Translations under genes and position numbers: made by a program
Shown: piece after piece, positions 35,516-43,683 of the stretch
Position numbering within the stretch: the stretch's first letter is position 1
Layout of the letters: each line of letters starts with the position of its first letter
Source: an uncultured Spirochaetaceae bacterium
GTDB lineage: Bacteria; Spirochaetota; Spirochaetia; Sphaerochaetales; Sphaerochaetaceae
DNA: 64,000 nt
Direction of reading: 5' to 3'
NCBI GenBank assembly: GCA_944389505.1
Contig: CALXMP010000008.1
Location: forward strand, 1-64,000
Notes under the pieces: generated by a model
Databases searched by the model: none
Told to the model about the DNA's origin: nothing
What the model saw: the letters and a program-made list of their open reading frames with translations, nothing else

Positions 35516-35557
35516 ATTATATATCAGATTTGAGGAAAGGTTGCATCAATTTGCAAC
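35516..35557 (-). promoter_or_regulatory. xdhA promoter with GTTGC operator
   Basis: The minus-strand -10 TATAAT is the complement of 35516-35521. Eighteen bp upstream lies the 18-mer GTTGCAAATTGATGCAAC (complement of 35540-35557), which is also a near-palindrome with GTTGCA/TGCAAC arms. It matches the ygeW site at 15 of 18 positions and covers the place of the -35 element, which is poor, so an activator is expected. Confidence 0.6.
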
Positions 35558-35695
35558 AGAACGCTTACAGGATGTATTGCTTCAGAAGATGGTTCAAAAT
35601 CTGGAAATTATCCATGATTTCAGCATCAAGCCGCTCTGTTTCCTTGCGCGTAGCGGAACGGGCTGTTACGATTTTCCTCAGAGGACGAGAGAATA

Positions 35696-35956
35696 ATGAC
35701 AAATGACGAGATCTATGACTTCATCGGCGAGCTTGCGATAGCGCTGTACTCCAAGAAGATACAGATATCGCTCGGGTCCCTGAGAGCTATCATGCTCGAT
35801 AGGGGAAAGGACTATGTGAACAACCGCGGCATGGCCTCAGCTGTATCGGCTGCATACAGGAGATGGAAGGAAAAGGATCCTATCATCTACTATGCAATCG
35901 CTTATACCTACACAGACAAGGAAGGCAATCTTGCCTGGGACAAACCACAGAACTGA
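35696..35956 (+). CDS. Hypothetical protein, 86 aa
   Basis: This small helical protein includes AVSAAYRRWKEKDPIIYYAIAYTY and has no family I recognise. AGGACGAGAG precedes the ATG. It is divergent from xdhA across a 250-bp regulatory gap and is followed closely by a nucleotidyltransferase-like gene, with which it may be co-transcribed. Confidence 0.45.
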   Translation: MTNDEIYDFIGELAIALYSKKIQISLGSLRAIMLDRGKDYVNNRGMASAVSAAYRRWKEKDPIIYYAIAYTYTDKEGNLAWDKPQN

Positions 35957-35987
35957 TTACGAGGATCTTTCTGAAAATCACTCTCAG

Positions 35988-36776
35988 ATGCAGATTCTTG
36001 GCAGCCTCGCTTCCTCATTCCTCAATAGTGGAGCTGAGGCTGCTGTTCTATCCGGCTCACGTACAAGCATACTGAAGGATCAGGCCTCTGACTGGGATAT
36101 CTATGTATATTCATCAGCTCCAATCGACAAAAGGATAAGGAAGGATATCTACTCGGCCCTTTCATTATCATCTATTGTCGGTATGACATTCTTTGAGGAA
36201 AGCGATGAGGCAGAAGATAGCCATGGAAATATCTATGACATAATGTTCAGATCAAAGGAGTGGACTGAATGGCAGGTTGATGATGTATACAGGAGGGGGA
36301 ACGCACGTATCGGATACACAACATGCATTCTCTACAACATAGCTCATTCCAGAATCATCAGCTCTGCTTCCGGATGGTTTGAGAGAATCAAGGAAGAGAT
36401 ATCAGGGCGATATCCAGATAAACTCAGGGAGAACATCATAAGGAAGAATATTGATGTAATCGATGGTGATTACAGCTCTCCATTCATACGGCAGCTTGAG
36501 CTTGCTGCAGAGCGCGGCGACATAGTCAGCCAGAACCACAGAATGTCTGCGATACTTGCATCGTACTTCGATGTGCTATTCGCATACAATCGAGTTTACC
36601 ACCCGGGAGAGAAGCGGCTTATTCCATATGCATCGTCACTGTGCATATCCCTTCCCTACGATATGGAGAAAGACATCTACAGCGCATTGAATGCAATCGG
36701 ATCGGACAGGATTGTTCCTGCAGCCGCAAAGCTTATCGAAGAGCTTCACATGCTGATTGACAGAAACCGGGACTGA
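35988..36776 (+). CDS. Nucleotidyltransferase-like protein (DUF4037-like)
   Basis: AVLSGSRTSILKDQASDWDI carries the GS...DxD pattern of minimal nucleotidyltransferases, followed by helical sequence to residue 262. The start is uncertain: ATG 35988 has no clear ribosome-binding site, and the frame is open further upstream to an ATG at 35892 that overlaps the preceding gene. Proteins of this type are often annotated as DUF4037 or aminoglycoside-type transferases; the substrate is unknown. Confidence 0.65.
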   Translation: MQILGSLASSFLNSGAEAAVLSGSRTSILKDQASDWDIYVYSSAPIDKRIRKDIYSALSLSSIVGMTFFEESDEAEDSHGNIYDIMFRSKEWTEWQVDDVYRRGNARIGYTTCILYNIAHSRIISSASGWFERIKEEISGRYPDKLRENIIRKNIDVIDGDYSSPFIRQLELAAERGDIVSQNHRMSAILASYFDVLFAYNRVYHPGEKRLIPYASSLCISLPYDMEKDIYSALNAIGSDRIVPAAAKLIEELHMLIDRNRD

Positions 36777-36787
36777 ACCAGTCCCGG
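36767..36787 (-). terminator. Terminator of the ygfK-ssnA-ygeY operon
   Basis: CCGGGACTG (36767-36775) and CAGTCCCGG (36779-36787) form a 9-bp stem with a 3-nt loop. On the minus strand TTTCTG follows, so it serves ygeY. It overlaps the stop codon of the convergent nucleotidyltransferase gene. Confidence 0.75.
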
Positions 36788-36819
36788 AATCATTGCGATT
36801 GATTGAACCTCTCAGAAGA

Positions 36820-38043
36820 TCAGTCCTTTTCCTTGCCTTCGAGGGCGTATGGAAGCATGGCGTAGAACTTAGAGCAGATGACAAGGTCCTCTACCCTGTT
36901 GATCTCATTAGGTGCATGCGCCTGCGCCTCATCGCCAGGTCCGAAGCCGATAGCAGGAATCTTATGGCGGCCAGTTGTCGCAACAAGGTTCGTCGAGAAT
37001 GTCCACTTATCGACAACAGGATCCTTTCCGAACATCTCCTGATAGTCCCTGACGCCTGCCTGTACAAGCGGATGGTCCTTATCGAGCTTCCATGTCGGGA
37101 AGTAAAGCTCCTGTGAATACTTTGTCCCGGTCCATGCTGTCTTATCGTAATCAGGCATCTCAACGACGATATCCTCAGGCTTATCTCCTGTTGCCTTCGA
37201 GATATACTCACGTACCTGATTCATCGCAAGCTCTGCATCCTCGCCCCATGTGAGACGGCGGTCGCAGTAGAGCATCGCATAGTCAGGAACAGCACACTGC
37301 GAAGGGCCCTTCACATCCATCTGGGAAACGGTAATGGTTCCCTTTCCGAGGAAGTTGTCGTCATCGGGCTGCAGGTCCTTGTTAAGCTGCTCGATAGCAA
37401 GCGCTGCACGTGCTGCCTTATATGCTGCAGATACACCGCGCTCAGGAGCAGATCCATGGCATGATACACCGCGGAGTATGACGCGGATCTCCATCCTGCC
37501 TCTGTGGCCTCTATAGAGACGGCAGCTTGTCGGCTCTGTGGAGACGATGAGATCGGGCTTGATATTCTCCTCCTCGATCATGTACTTCCAGCACATGCCA
37601 TCACAGTCCTCCTCCATTACGGTGAAGGTGAAGAGGATGGTATACTCGCCGCCATATCCAAGTTCCTTGAGGATACGTCCTGCCGTGATCATCGAAGCAG
37701 CTCCGCCCTTCTGGTCAGAAGCACCTCTGCCCTTCACAAGACCATCCTCGATAGCACCGCAGAAAGGATCGAAATCCCAGTTCTGGAGGTTGCCTACCTC
37801 AACTGTATCGATATGAGCATCGAAAGCAAGGATCTTAGGTCCATTGCCTACGCGGCCAACAACAGAGCCAAGACCTTCGATTCTGGCCTCATCGAATCCA
37901 GCCTCTTCGCAGAGCTTCACAAGAAGACGGCATACATCCTCTTCCTTAGAGCTATAGCTCTTTGTCTTCACGAGCTTCGAGAGATTCTCAGCAGTGTAAT
38001 CTCTGTACTTCTCAGCAAGTTCCTTGATCCTTTCGGAAACCAT
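36820..38043 (-). CDS. ygeY: YgeY-type M20 metallohydrolase
   Basis: The 407-residue protein (E. coli YgeY about 403) has the M20 zinc ligands in DAHIDTV, the bridging Asp in GRGASDQKGG, the catalytic Glu-Glu in VMEEDCDG and the final His in AHAPNE. YgeY is assigned as a deacetylase or amidohydrolase-like enzyme and is one of the genes linked to anaerobic urate breakdown in gut bacteria. GGAG lies 8 nt before the ATG. It is the last gene of the ygfK-ssnA-ygeY operon, 12 bp after ssnA. Confidence 0.9.
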   Translation of the reverse strand: MVSERIKELAEKYRDYTAENLSKLVKTKSYSSKEEDVCRLLVKLCEEAGFDEARIEGLGSVVGRVGNGPKILAFDAHIDTVEVGNLQNWDFDPFCGAIEDGLVKGRGASDQKGGAASMITAGRILKELGYGGEYTILFTFTVMEEDCDGMCWKYMIEEENIKPDLIVSTEPTSCRLYRGHRGRMEIRVILRGVSCHGSAPERGVSAAYKAARAALAIEQLNKDLQPDDDNFLGKGTITVSQMDVKGPSQCAVPDYAMLYCDRRLTWGEDAELAMNQVREYISKATGDKPEDIVVEMPDYDKTAWTGTKYSQELYFPTWKLDKDHPLVQAGVRDYQEMFGKDPVVDKWTFSTNLVATTGRHKIPAIGFGPGDEAQAHAPNEINRVEDLVICSKFYAMLPYALEGKEKD

Positions 38044-38055
38044 ACAGCACTCTCC

Positions 38056-39402
38056 TTATGCTTTTATTCTATCTGTTCTCTCCCAGACACGCTTCGCAAC
38101 GCGCCTAGCCTCACTATAAACCTTTTCAGCATCGATGGAAGTGAACTCTCTGTTCTCATACAGGAGCTTACCATCGATTATCGTGCTCTCAACATTGCCC
38201 GATGTCATTCCCCAGACAAAGTGCGTGGCAGCATTGGCGCTGACCACAGGGGTCGGAGCATTGTATGAAAGTATTGCGATATCAGCTTTATAGCCGGATG
38301 CGACACGGCCCCACTTCGCCTCATTATGGAAGACTGACTCGACAAGCCTGTTGCCGCGGTTGAGAGCTGCAACGAAATCCGAAGGCCAGAACGGACCGCC
38401 CTCATCCTTATGCTTGAAGAATGCAAGCTTCAGCTCCTCGAACATATCCCCGCCGCAGCCATCCGTTCCGATGACAAGCTTCCTGACATCCGGCACATGC
38501 CTGTTATACCCGATATGGTTGTTCATATTGGAGCGGGCATTATGGGCTAGGAAGCAACCCCTCTCATTCAGAAGGTCAACCTCACTATCGGAAAGATGGA
38601 CGCCATGAACAAGAAGCGTCTTCTCATCGAGAAGCGAGAACCGGTCAAGCCTTCTGACGATATCATCGCCATGGAAATGGTGGGAATGGACCTGATCGTA
38701 TTTATCCTCCGCTACATGAAGATGAATGCCACGCCCAGTCGTCTTCACGGCATCAGCCATGAGCGCAAGACCTTCATCGGGGATAGTGAATGGCGCGTGG
38801 CCTCCTATCATCGCTTCAACAAGGACATTCTCTCCACCAGCTCTCTTCGCATCGACCTCCGCAGCGAATCTTATATTCTCCTCATAGCCTGCACGGACCT
38901 CATCCATGCCCTGATTCCTGTCAGTGATTTCGAAGCAGGTCGCACCGCGCACACCCGTTTCCTCCATACCCCGCGCAATTGCGGACAGGGAATCCTTGAT
39001 GTATGACGGGGATGCATGATGATCGATGCAGGATGTCGTTCCGGCAGCAATGGCATCGAGGGAACACACGAGAGAGGAATAGTAGACAGCTTCCTCGTCC
39101 AGTGCCCGGTCAAGCCTCCACCACCACTCCTTCAGGACCTGTATGAAATCGGTCTGAGGCCCTGCAGATATAAGCATTCCGCGGGAAAGGCCGGAATAGT
39201 AATGATGATGAGAGCATACATTGCCGGGGATGACAATCTTTCCCGTTCCATCGATGATCTTAGGAGCAGAAAGCCCTGCAGCGGCATCCTTCCCCGCTGC
39301 TGTGATCATCGATCCTTCAATGACGACATCCGCATTCTCAATGATATCAAACGGAGGCTCCGTCTGCATTATCATCGCATTCCTGATGATTATATCTGCC
39401 AT
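38056..39402 (-). CDS. ssnA: SsnA family amidohydrolase
   Basis: The 448-residue protein has the metal-dependent hydrolase motifs SHHHYYSG, HLHVAED, LLVHGVHL and IGTDGCGG, as in SsnA and other chlorohydrolase/guanine-deaminase-like enzymes. ATG 39402 overlaps the ygfK stop by one base (TGATG) and has GGAGG 4 nt upstream; an in-frame GTG one codon earlier is less likely. It probably hydrolyses a cyclic or amidine intermediate of purine breakdown; the exact reaction is not proven. Confidence 0.9.
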   Translation of the reverse strand: MADIIIRNAMIMQTEPPFDIIENADVVIEGSMITAAGKDAAAGLSAPKIIDGTGKIVIPGNVCSHHHYYSGLSRGMLISAGPQTDFIQVLKEWWWRLDRALDEEAVYYSSLVCSLDAIAAGTTSCIDHHASPSYIKDSLSAIARGMEETGVRGATCFEITDRNQGMDEVRAGYEENIRFAAEVDAKRAGGENVLVEAMIGGHAPFTIPDEGLALMADAVKTTGRGIHLHVAEDKYDQVHSHHFHGDDIVRRLDRFSLLDEKTLLVHGVHLSDSEVDLLNERGCFLAHNARSNMNNHIGYNRHVPDVRKLVIGTDGCGGDMFEELKLAFFKHKDEGGPFWPSDFVAALNRGNRLVESVFHNEAKWGRVASGYKADIAILSYNAPTPVVSANAATHFVWGMTSGNVESTIIDGKLLYENREFTSIDAEKVYSEARRVAKRVWERTDRIKA

Positions 39403-42400
39403 CACTCCTCCACTGGTCCGAGAAGATACGAGTATGAAAGGTATATCTTCTCGATAATCGCCGCGATTTCCTCAGGCACATCAGCCTCAAGACTGCCATC
39501 GCGTCCTATACGTCCTTCGGATACCTTACCATCAAGCCTTATAAGCACCGTATCGCCTTCTGCATAGAATCCGCTGGCATCGCTCTCATCGAAGTCCTCC
39601 CTGAGCGAGAACAGGGTGAGCTTATCCCTGTATGGACGTCCGGAATGGGGGCAGAACGTAGCGCAGTTGCCGCATTCATTGCAGTATGCATCGAGATGGA
39701 TAACCTGGAATGGATCCTCGAAGAGCCCGGTCTCCCTCATATCTATGGCGACATTCGCCCTGTTCGGACATACCTCGACGCACTTCAGGCAGAGGTATGA
39801 GCACTCGACACAGCGTGATGCCTCTGAGAGCGCAAAGAACTCATCGCCCTTTGTCCCTGGCGGCATCTGCCTGCTCTTCTTGGCGATTATATTGAGGAAG
39901 AAGTTATCCTCCGCCTCCCTGAGCTCTGCCTCCTCGCTTTCGGAAAGCTCCTCCTCATCCTCTTCATCATGGTGATGCCCGCATGAGCACTCCTCGCCAT
40001 GCTCATGATGATGTCCGCAGGAGCACTCCTCCTCGTCATCATCCTCATCAGCAAGTGCCTGATAGACTGAGTCGATTGCCTTGTCGACTGCAGCTCTGGC
40101 AGATGCCATGCACCTGACAACCGTCGATGGGCCAGTGACCGCATCGCCAATTACATACACCCCATCCTCTTCCGAAGCCGAACCAGCGCCAAGCGCCTCA
40201 AGAACGGATTCATCAACAGACTCACCGATTGCGTAAATAAGATAATCGGCCTTGATGGATTCACGGCGGCCTGTATCTACAGGACGTCTTCTTCCAGAGG
40301 CATCCTCCTCGCCCAGCTCCATCACGGCAAGCTCGGCAACGCCATCCTGGAATGATACAGGATTATGGAGGAATTCGAACTTGATACCCTCCTCCAGCGC
40401 CTCCTCATACTCCTCCGGATCGGCAGGCATCTCCTCCTCGGAGCGTCTGTATACGACGGTCACATCTGAGACGCCTGGGATCCGCTTAGCCATGCGGGAG
40501 GCATCCATAGCGGTATTGCCTCCGCCGACAACGACAGCGTGCTCGCCGATATTGATCTTATCGCCGGCCTTGCATCTTCTGAGGAATGCCACAGCCCCCT
40601 CGGACGGTCCATTGCCGGGAAGATCCATCGTACGTTCCTTCTCCGCTCCGATAGCGATGAAGATATATTCATACCCCGCCTTGCGGAGATCACTCACAGT
40701 AACACTCTCAGAGAAATGGAAATCAACGCCGCACTCCCTGATGAAATCAACATCATCGTCGATTGCCTTATCAGGGATTCTGAACTCAGGTATCGTGCTT
40801 CTGACAACACCGCCGGCAGAGGCATCCTTCTCATATAGAGATGTATCAAACCCTGCTCTGGCAAGGAAATATGCAGCAGCAAGGCCGGCAGGACCCGCTC
40901 CGATGACAGCAGCTTTCACATCTGCAGGCTCATCGGGCTTCTCCCATATCTCAGAGAGGAACTCCGCCCTTCCATTCTCTGCGGCAAGACGCTTGATCTC
41001 CCTGATAGCCACAGGGCCTTCATAGTCCATCCTCGTACAGTGGTTCTGGCACTGATGGTCGCAGATCCATCCAGTGATATTAGGCAAGGCATTCTTGAGA
41101 TAGATAAGCCCCAGAGCCTCTGCCCACCTGCCCTCTCCTGCAAGTGCTATGTAATCAGGGATATCCTGATGTATCGGGCAAGCCTCGATGCAAGGTGCCA
41201 CAAAGCAGTCAGTAAGAGGAAGAGGAGTACCGATCTTGACGCTTTCCCCGCGTTTTTTAGCCCTGTCGAACAGGCCTGAGTCCTCAGCATTCTTGCCAGT
41301 CATGAGCAGGGCCGAAGGATTCACAAGCTTCTTCTCCCAGCCGTCTGCATCAACCAGGGAGCGAGCAATCTGCAGCATCCTGGAGTATCCACCAGGCCGG
41401 AGCATGTCGCTTGCAAGGGTTATTGGATGCACACCTGCATCAAAGAGCATTCCGGCATTGAGGATTGAGACACCTCCGGAGAATGAGATCGGCATGCGGC
41501 CGTCGAAATGCTCTGCAATCTGCCTTGCAACCTCAAGTGACACCGGGAACAATGCCTTGCCTGACATATATTTCTCATTGCCAGGGAGAACCTTGCCATC
41601 GCTTATCGAAGCAAGTGTATTCGTAAGCTTAACGCCGAAGCCCACACCATTTTCCGCTGCAAGCTTCTCCAGACGCTCCAGCATCGGGAATGCATCGGAT
41701 TTCTGAAGGTCATGGTCGAATGATTCACGGCGGAGACCTACATTCGAATAACCATAGCCATCGAGGATCGAGCGGACCTTATCATAGCCGAGAAGCGTCG
41801 GATTGAGCTTCACGAACGTATCGATATGCTTCTCCTGTATCATATATGAGCATATAGCCTCGATCTCATCGGGCGGACAGCCGTGCATCGTCGATATCGT
41901 TGCGGATGATGCTATGCGGCGGGAAATCCTATCGAGCGAGGAAGCGGCCTTCAGCGCAGCCCCTTCCCATCCCGTTCCCTCGAAGATGTTGTCCTCGAGC
42001 ATGGCTGCAGCCTGGGCAATGTAATCGCCGAATGAGTCCTTATGGCATTCGATCATATTATCGATGAACACCTGCATCCTTTCCTCTTTGATGCCCTTCA
42101 GATCATATCCGACAGACATATTGAAGAGGAAAGATGGCTCCTCAGGCACCTTGCCGGTCATGCAAGCCTCCAGTATGTGGAGGATGATCCATGCCTTGAG
42201 ATACTCATCGAATGCCTTCTCAAGCGTGTATTCCGTTGACCATTCAGCGTTGTAGACCTCATCCCGTGCATCGATGCAGGGCTTTGCAATCTCCAGCCTG
42301 TCATTGATCTGCACCGTCTTGAGCTCGATGAATCTTGCTCCGGAAAGATATGATGCAACTATATTCTGCGCGAGCTGCGTGTGCGGCCCAGCGGCAGGTC

Positions 42401-42566
42401 CAAGAGGCATAGTGCAGGAAGATGACAGAATCCCTATCCTCTTCTTCCTTTTGTCCTCATAGAAAAGGCTGTTATCGATACCGAATACCGAACCATGGTT
42501 CCTGTATTCGCCCGCTATCCTCTCAAGAAGTTCCTGGAATGGAACCGGCCTCATGCGATCTGCCAT
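39402..42566 (-). CDS. ygfK: YgfK-type iron-sulfur flavoprotein (putative selenate reductase subunit family)
   Basis: The 1054-residue protein (E. coli YgfK about 1032) has four parts. Residues 1-430 are dihydroorotate-dehydrogenase-like. A GltD-like iron-sulfur region follows (CFVAPCIEACP near 452-465, CDHQCQNHC). Next come flavin and NADPH Rossmann folds (IGAGPAGLAAA near 551, VVGGGNTAMD near 676). A C-terminal ferredoxin has CVECSYLCLKCVEVCP and CNECGNCATFCP. Residues about 836-872 are an unusual acidic insert with two ECSCGHHH units. The protein likely moves electrons from NAD(P)H to a purine-derived substrate. First gene of its operon. Confidence 0.92.
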   Translation of the reverse strand: MADRMRPVPFQELLERIAGEYRNHGSVFGIDNSLFYEDKRKKRIGILSSSCTMPLGPAAGPHTQLAQNIVASYLSGARFIELKTVQINDRLEIAKPCIDARDEVYNAEWSTEYTLEKAFDEYLKAWIILHILEACMTGKVPEEPSFLFNMSVGYDLKGIKEERMQVFIDNMIECHKDSFGDYIAQAAAMLEDNIFEGTGWEGAALKAASSLDRISRRIASSATISTMHGCPPDEIEAICSYMIQEKHIDTFVKLNPTLLGYDKVRSILDGYGYSNVGLRRESFDHDLQKSDAFPMLERLEKLAAENGVGFGVKLTNTLASISDGKVLPGNEKYMSGKALFPVSLEVARQIAEHFDGRMPISFSGGVSILNAGMLFDAGVHPITLASDMLRPGGYSRMLQIARSLVDADGWEKKLVNPSALLMTGKNAEDSGLFDRAKKRGESVKIGTPLPLTDCFVAPCIEACPIHQDIPDYIALAGEGRWAEALGLIYLKNALPNITGWICDHQCQNHCTRMDYEGPVAIREIKRLAAENGRAEFLSEIWEKPDEPADVKAAVIGAGPAGLAAAYFLARAGFDTSLYEKDASAGGVVRSTIPEFRIPDKAIDDDVDFIRECGVDFHFSESVTVSDLRKAGYEYIFIAIGAEKERTMDLPGNGPSEGAVAFLRRCKAGDKINIGEHAVVVGGGNTAMDASRMAKRIPGVSDVTVVYRRSEEEMPADPEEYEEALEEGIKFEFLHNPVSFQDGVAELAVMELGEEDASGRRRPVDTGRRESIKADYLIYAIGESVDESVLEALGAGSASEEDGVYVIGDAVTGPSTVVRCMASARAAVDKAIDSVYQALADEDDDEEECSCGHHHEHGEECSCGHHHDEEDEEELSESEEAELREAEDNFFLNIIAKKSRQMPPGTKGDEFFALSEASRCVECSYLCLKCVEVCPNRANVAIDMRETGLFEDPFQVIHLDAYCNECGNCATFCPHSGRPYRDKLTLFSLREDFDESDASGFYAEGDTVLIRLDGKVSEGRIGRDGSLEADVPEEIAAIIEKIYLSYSYLLGPVEE

Positions 42567-42587
42567 AAACTCTCCTGTCTGTCTATG

Positions 42588-42638
42588 ATTTTAAACCACC
42601 AGATAACACTGTCAATCTAATTCGCAACAAAACGCAAC
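42588..42638 (-). promoter_or_regulatory. ygfK promoter with GTTGC operator
   Basis: On the minus strand TTGACA (complement of 42610-42615) and TAAAAT (complement of 42588-42593) are 16 bp apart, a strong sigma-70 type promoter. Five bp upstream is GTTGCGTTTTGTTGCGAA (complement of 42621-42638), two GTTGCG half-sites with a 10-bp period. The spacing to the -35 is the same as at ygeW. Confidence 0.7.
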
Positions 42639-42646
42639 AAATCTCA

Positions 42647-42955
42647 TCAATGGATGCCCTCCATAAATGCCAAGAGAAAGACTATAAGGATGATCAGCTC
42701 AAGAACGAGTATCAATGACGACAGCACGGTGCCGATCAGGGACATTATCCATCCCTCCTCTCCTCTTATCCTCCCAGAGCCAAGCTTCTTGTCCCTCGCT
42801 CCTATGGAAAGGCCTGCAATCCCCAGTATCAGGCTGACAATCTGAGGAGATACGAACAGGAATACCAGCGAAAGGATGCCGAGGACAAATGATGCGGATG
42901 TCCTCTGCACAGGCATTTCCTCTTTCTCACGGTAAGGCTCACGTGTTGATTCCAT
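42647..42955 (-). CDS. DUF4190-like small membrane protein
   Basis: The 102-residue protein has two hydrophobic segments (about 22-50 and 68-98) joined by a charged loop. The first segment, FVLGILSLVFLF, is typical of DUF4190-type proteins. GGAGG precedes the ATG. It ends close to the ygfK operator and has no evident link to purine metabolism. Confidence 0.6.
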   Translation of the reverse strand: MESTREPYREKEEMPVQRTSASFVLGILSLVFLFVSPQIVSLILGIAGLSIGARDKKLGSGRIRGEEGWIMSLIGTVLSSLILVLELIILIVFLLAFMEGIH

Positions 42956-42990
42956 TTATTGCCTCCTCCACCATTGTACCATGTTTTCCA

Positions 42991-43019
42991 TTGTGCCGTG
43001 CCAGATGGGGTTGTAGAAT
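42991..43019 (+). promoter_or_regulatory. Leaderless promoter of the DUF3320 gene
   Basis: TTGTGC (42991-42996), a 17-bp spacer and TAGAAT (43014-43019) place the transcription start at ATG 43026, six nt after the -10. No ribosome-binding site is present. Confidence 0.6.
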
Positions 43020-43025
43020 CATAGC

Positions 43026-43571
43026 ATGATAGAGAAGAGAAAGTACGCAGCTGCCGATCTGCCGCAGATTGCGGCGGAGCCTGAGGCAATCATATCGGGT
43101 GCAATGGATGATGAGATCAGGGAACGTATGGAGCGCACTATCGAAATCGAAGGCCCCATACCTGAACCCCTCCTATTCAAGCGTGTCATAAACTCAATGT
43201 CGCTGAAGAAGGTCGGATCGAGAATCGACCCTGTATTCAGGAGGATAGCCATGTCCTTAAGCTGCCAGAAGACAGATGAGGATGGTGTGACTGTGTTCCA
43301 CAATGGCAGGGACGAGAGCTTTTTCAGGACGGCAGAGGAAAGCGACAGGTATTCCTATCAGATACCGCTGTCCGAGGCTGTGCATTGCCTGCAGTACATA
43401 ATATCTGGATCGGAACGCTCCCTGACAAAGAAGGAGCTTGCCATCCGCTTCCGGGATGAGCTTGGATACGAGCGCATGGGCGCCCAGGTAGACAATCTCT
43501 TCACAAGGGCTTCTGCTTCTCCTGATATAAAGCGCTACGGCAACGGAAGGTTCATTCCAACAGAGTATTAA
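43026..43571 (+). CDS. Stand-alone DUF3320-like protein
   Basis: The 181-residue protein contains RTIEIEGPIPEPLLFKRVIN and, later, KKVGSRIDPVFRRI, matching the E.EGP.....R...a.g...aG.ri pattern of DUF3320, usually the C-terminal domain of very large helicase/nuclease-like proteins. The rest is a second helical, basic segment. Here no helicase is attached. Function unknown; a nucleic-acid-binding role is plausible. It appears to be translated from a leaderless mRNA. Confidence 0.6.
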   Translation: MIEKRKYAAADLPQIAAEPEAIISGAMDDEIRERMERTIEIEGPIPEPLLFKRVINSMSLKKVGSRIDPVFRRIAMSLSCQKTDEDGVTVFHNGRDESFFRTAEESDRYSYQIPLSEAVHCLQYIISGSERSLTKKELAIRFRDELGYERMGAQVDNLFTRASASPDIKRYGNGRFIPTEY

Positions 43572-43634
43572 AGTGGACTTTCTTTTACTTTTACCGCAGT
43601 TGTGGCTTTCTTTTCAGGAAAATCCGCTTTTTTC

Positions 43635-43662
43635 TTTACAAATTTTTAAGTGAAACTATAAT
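43635..43662 (+). promoter_or_regulatory. Promoter of the PLP-enzyme gene
   Basis: TTTACA (43635-43640), a 16-bp spacer and TATAAT (43657-43662) are followed by AAGGAGATG and ATG 43684, a near-consensus promoter. An imperfect direct repeat GTGG(A)CTTTCTTTT occurs upstream at 43573 and 43603. Confidence 0.75.
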
Positions 43663-43683
43663 TTCCTATAAGGAGATGCATAA

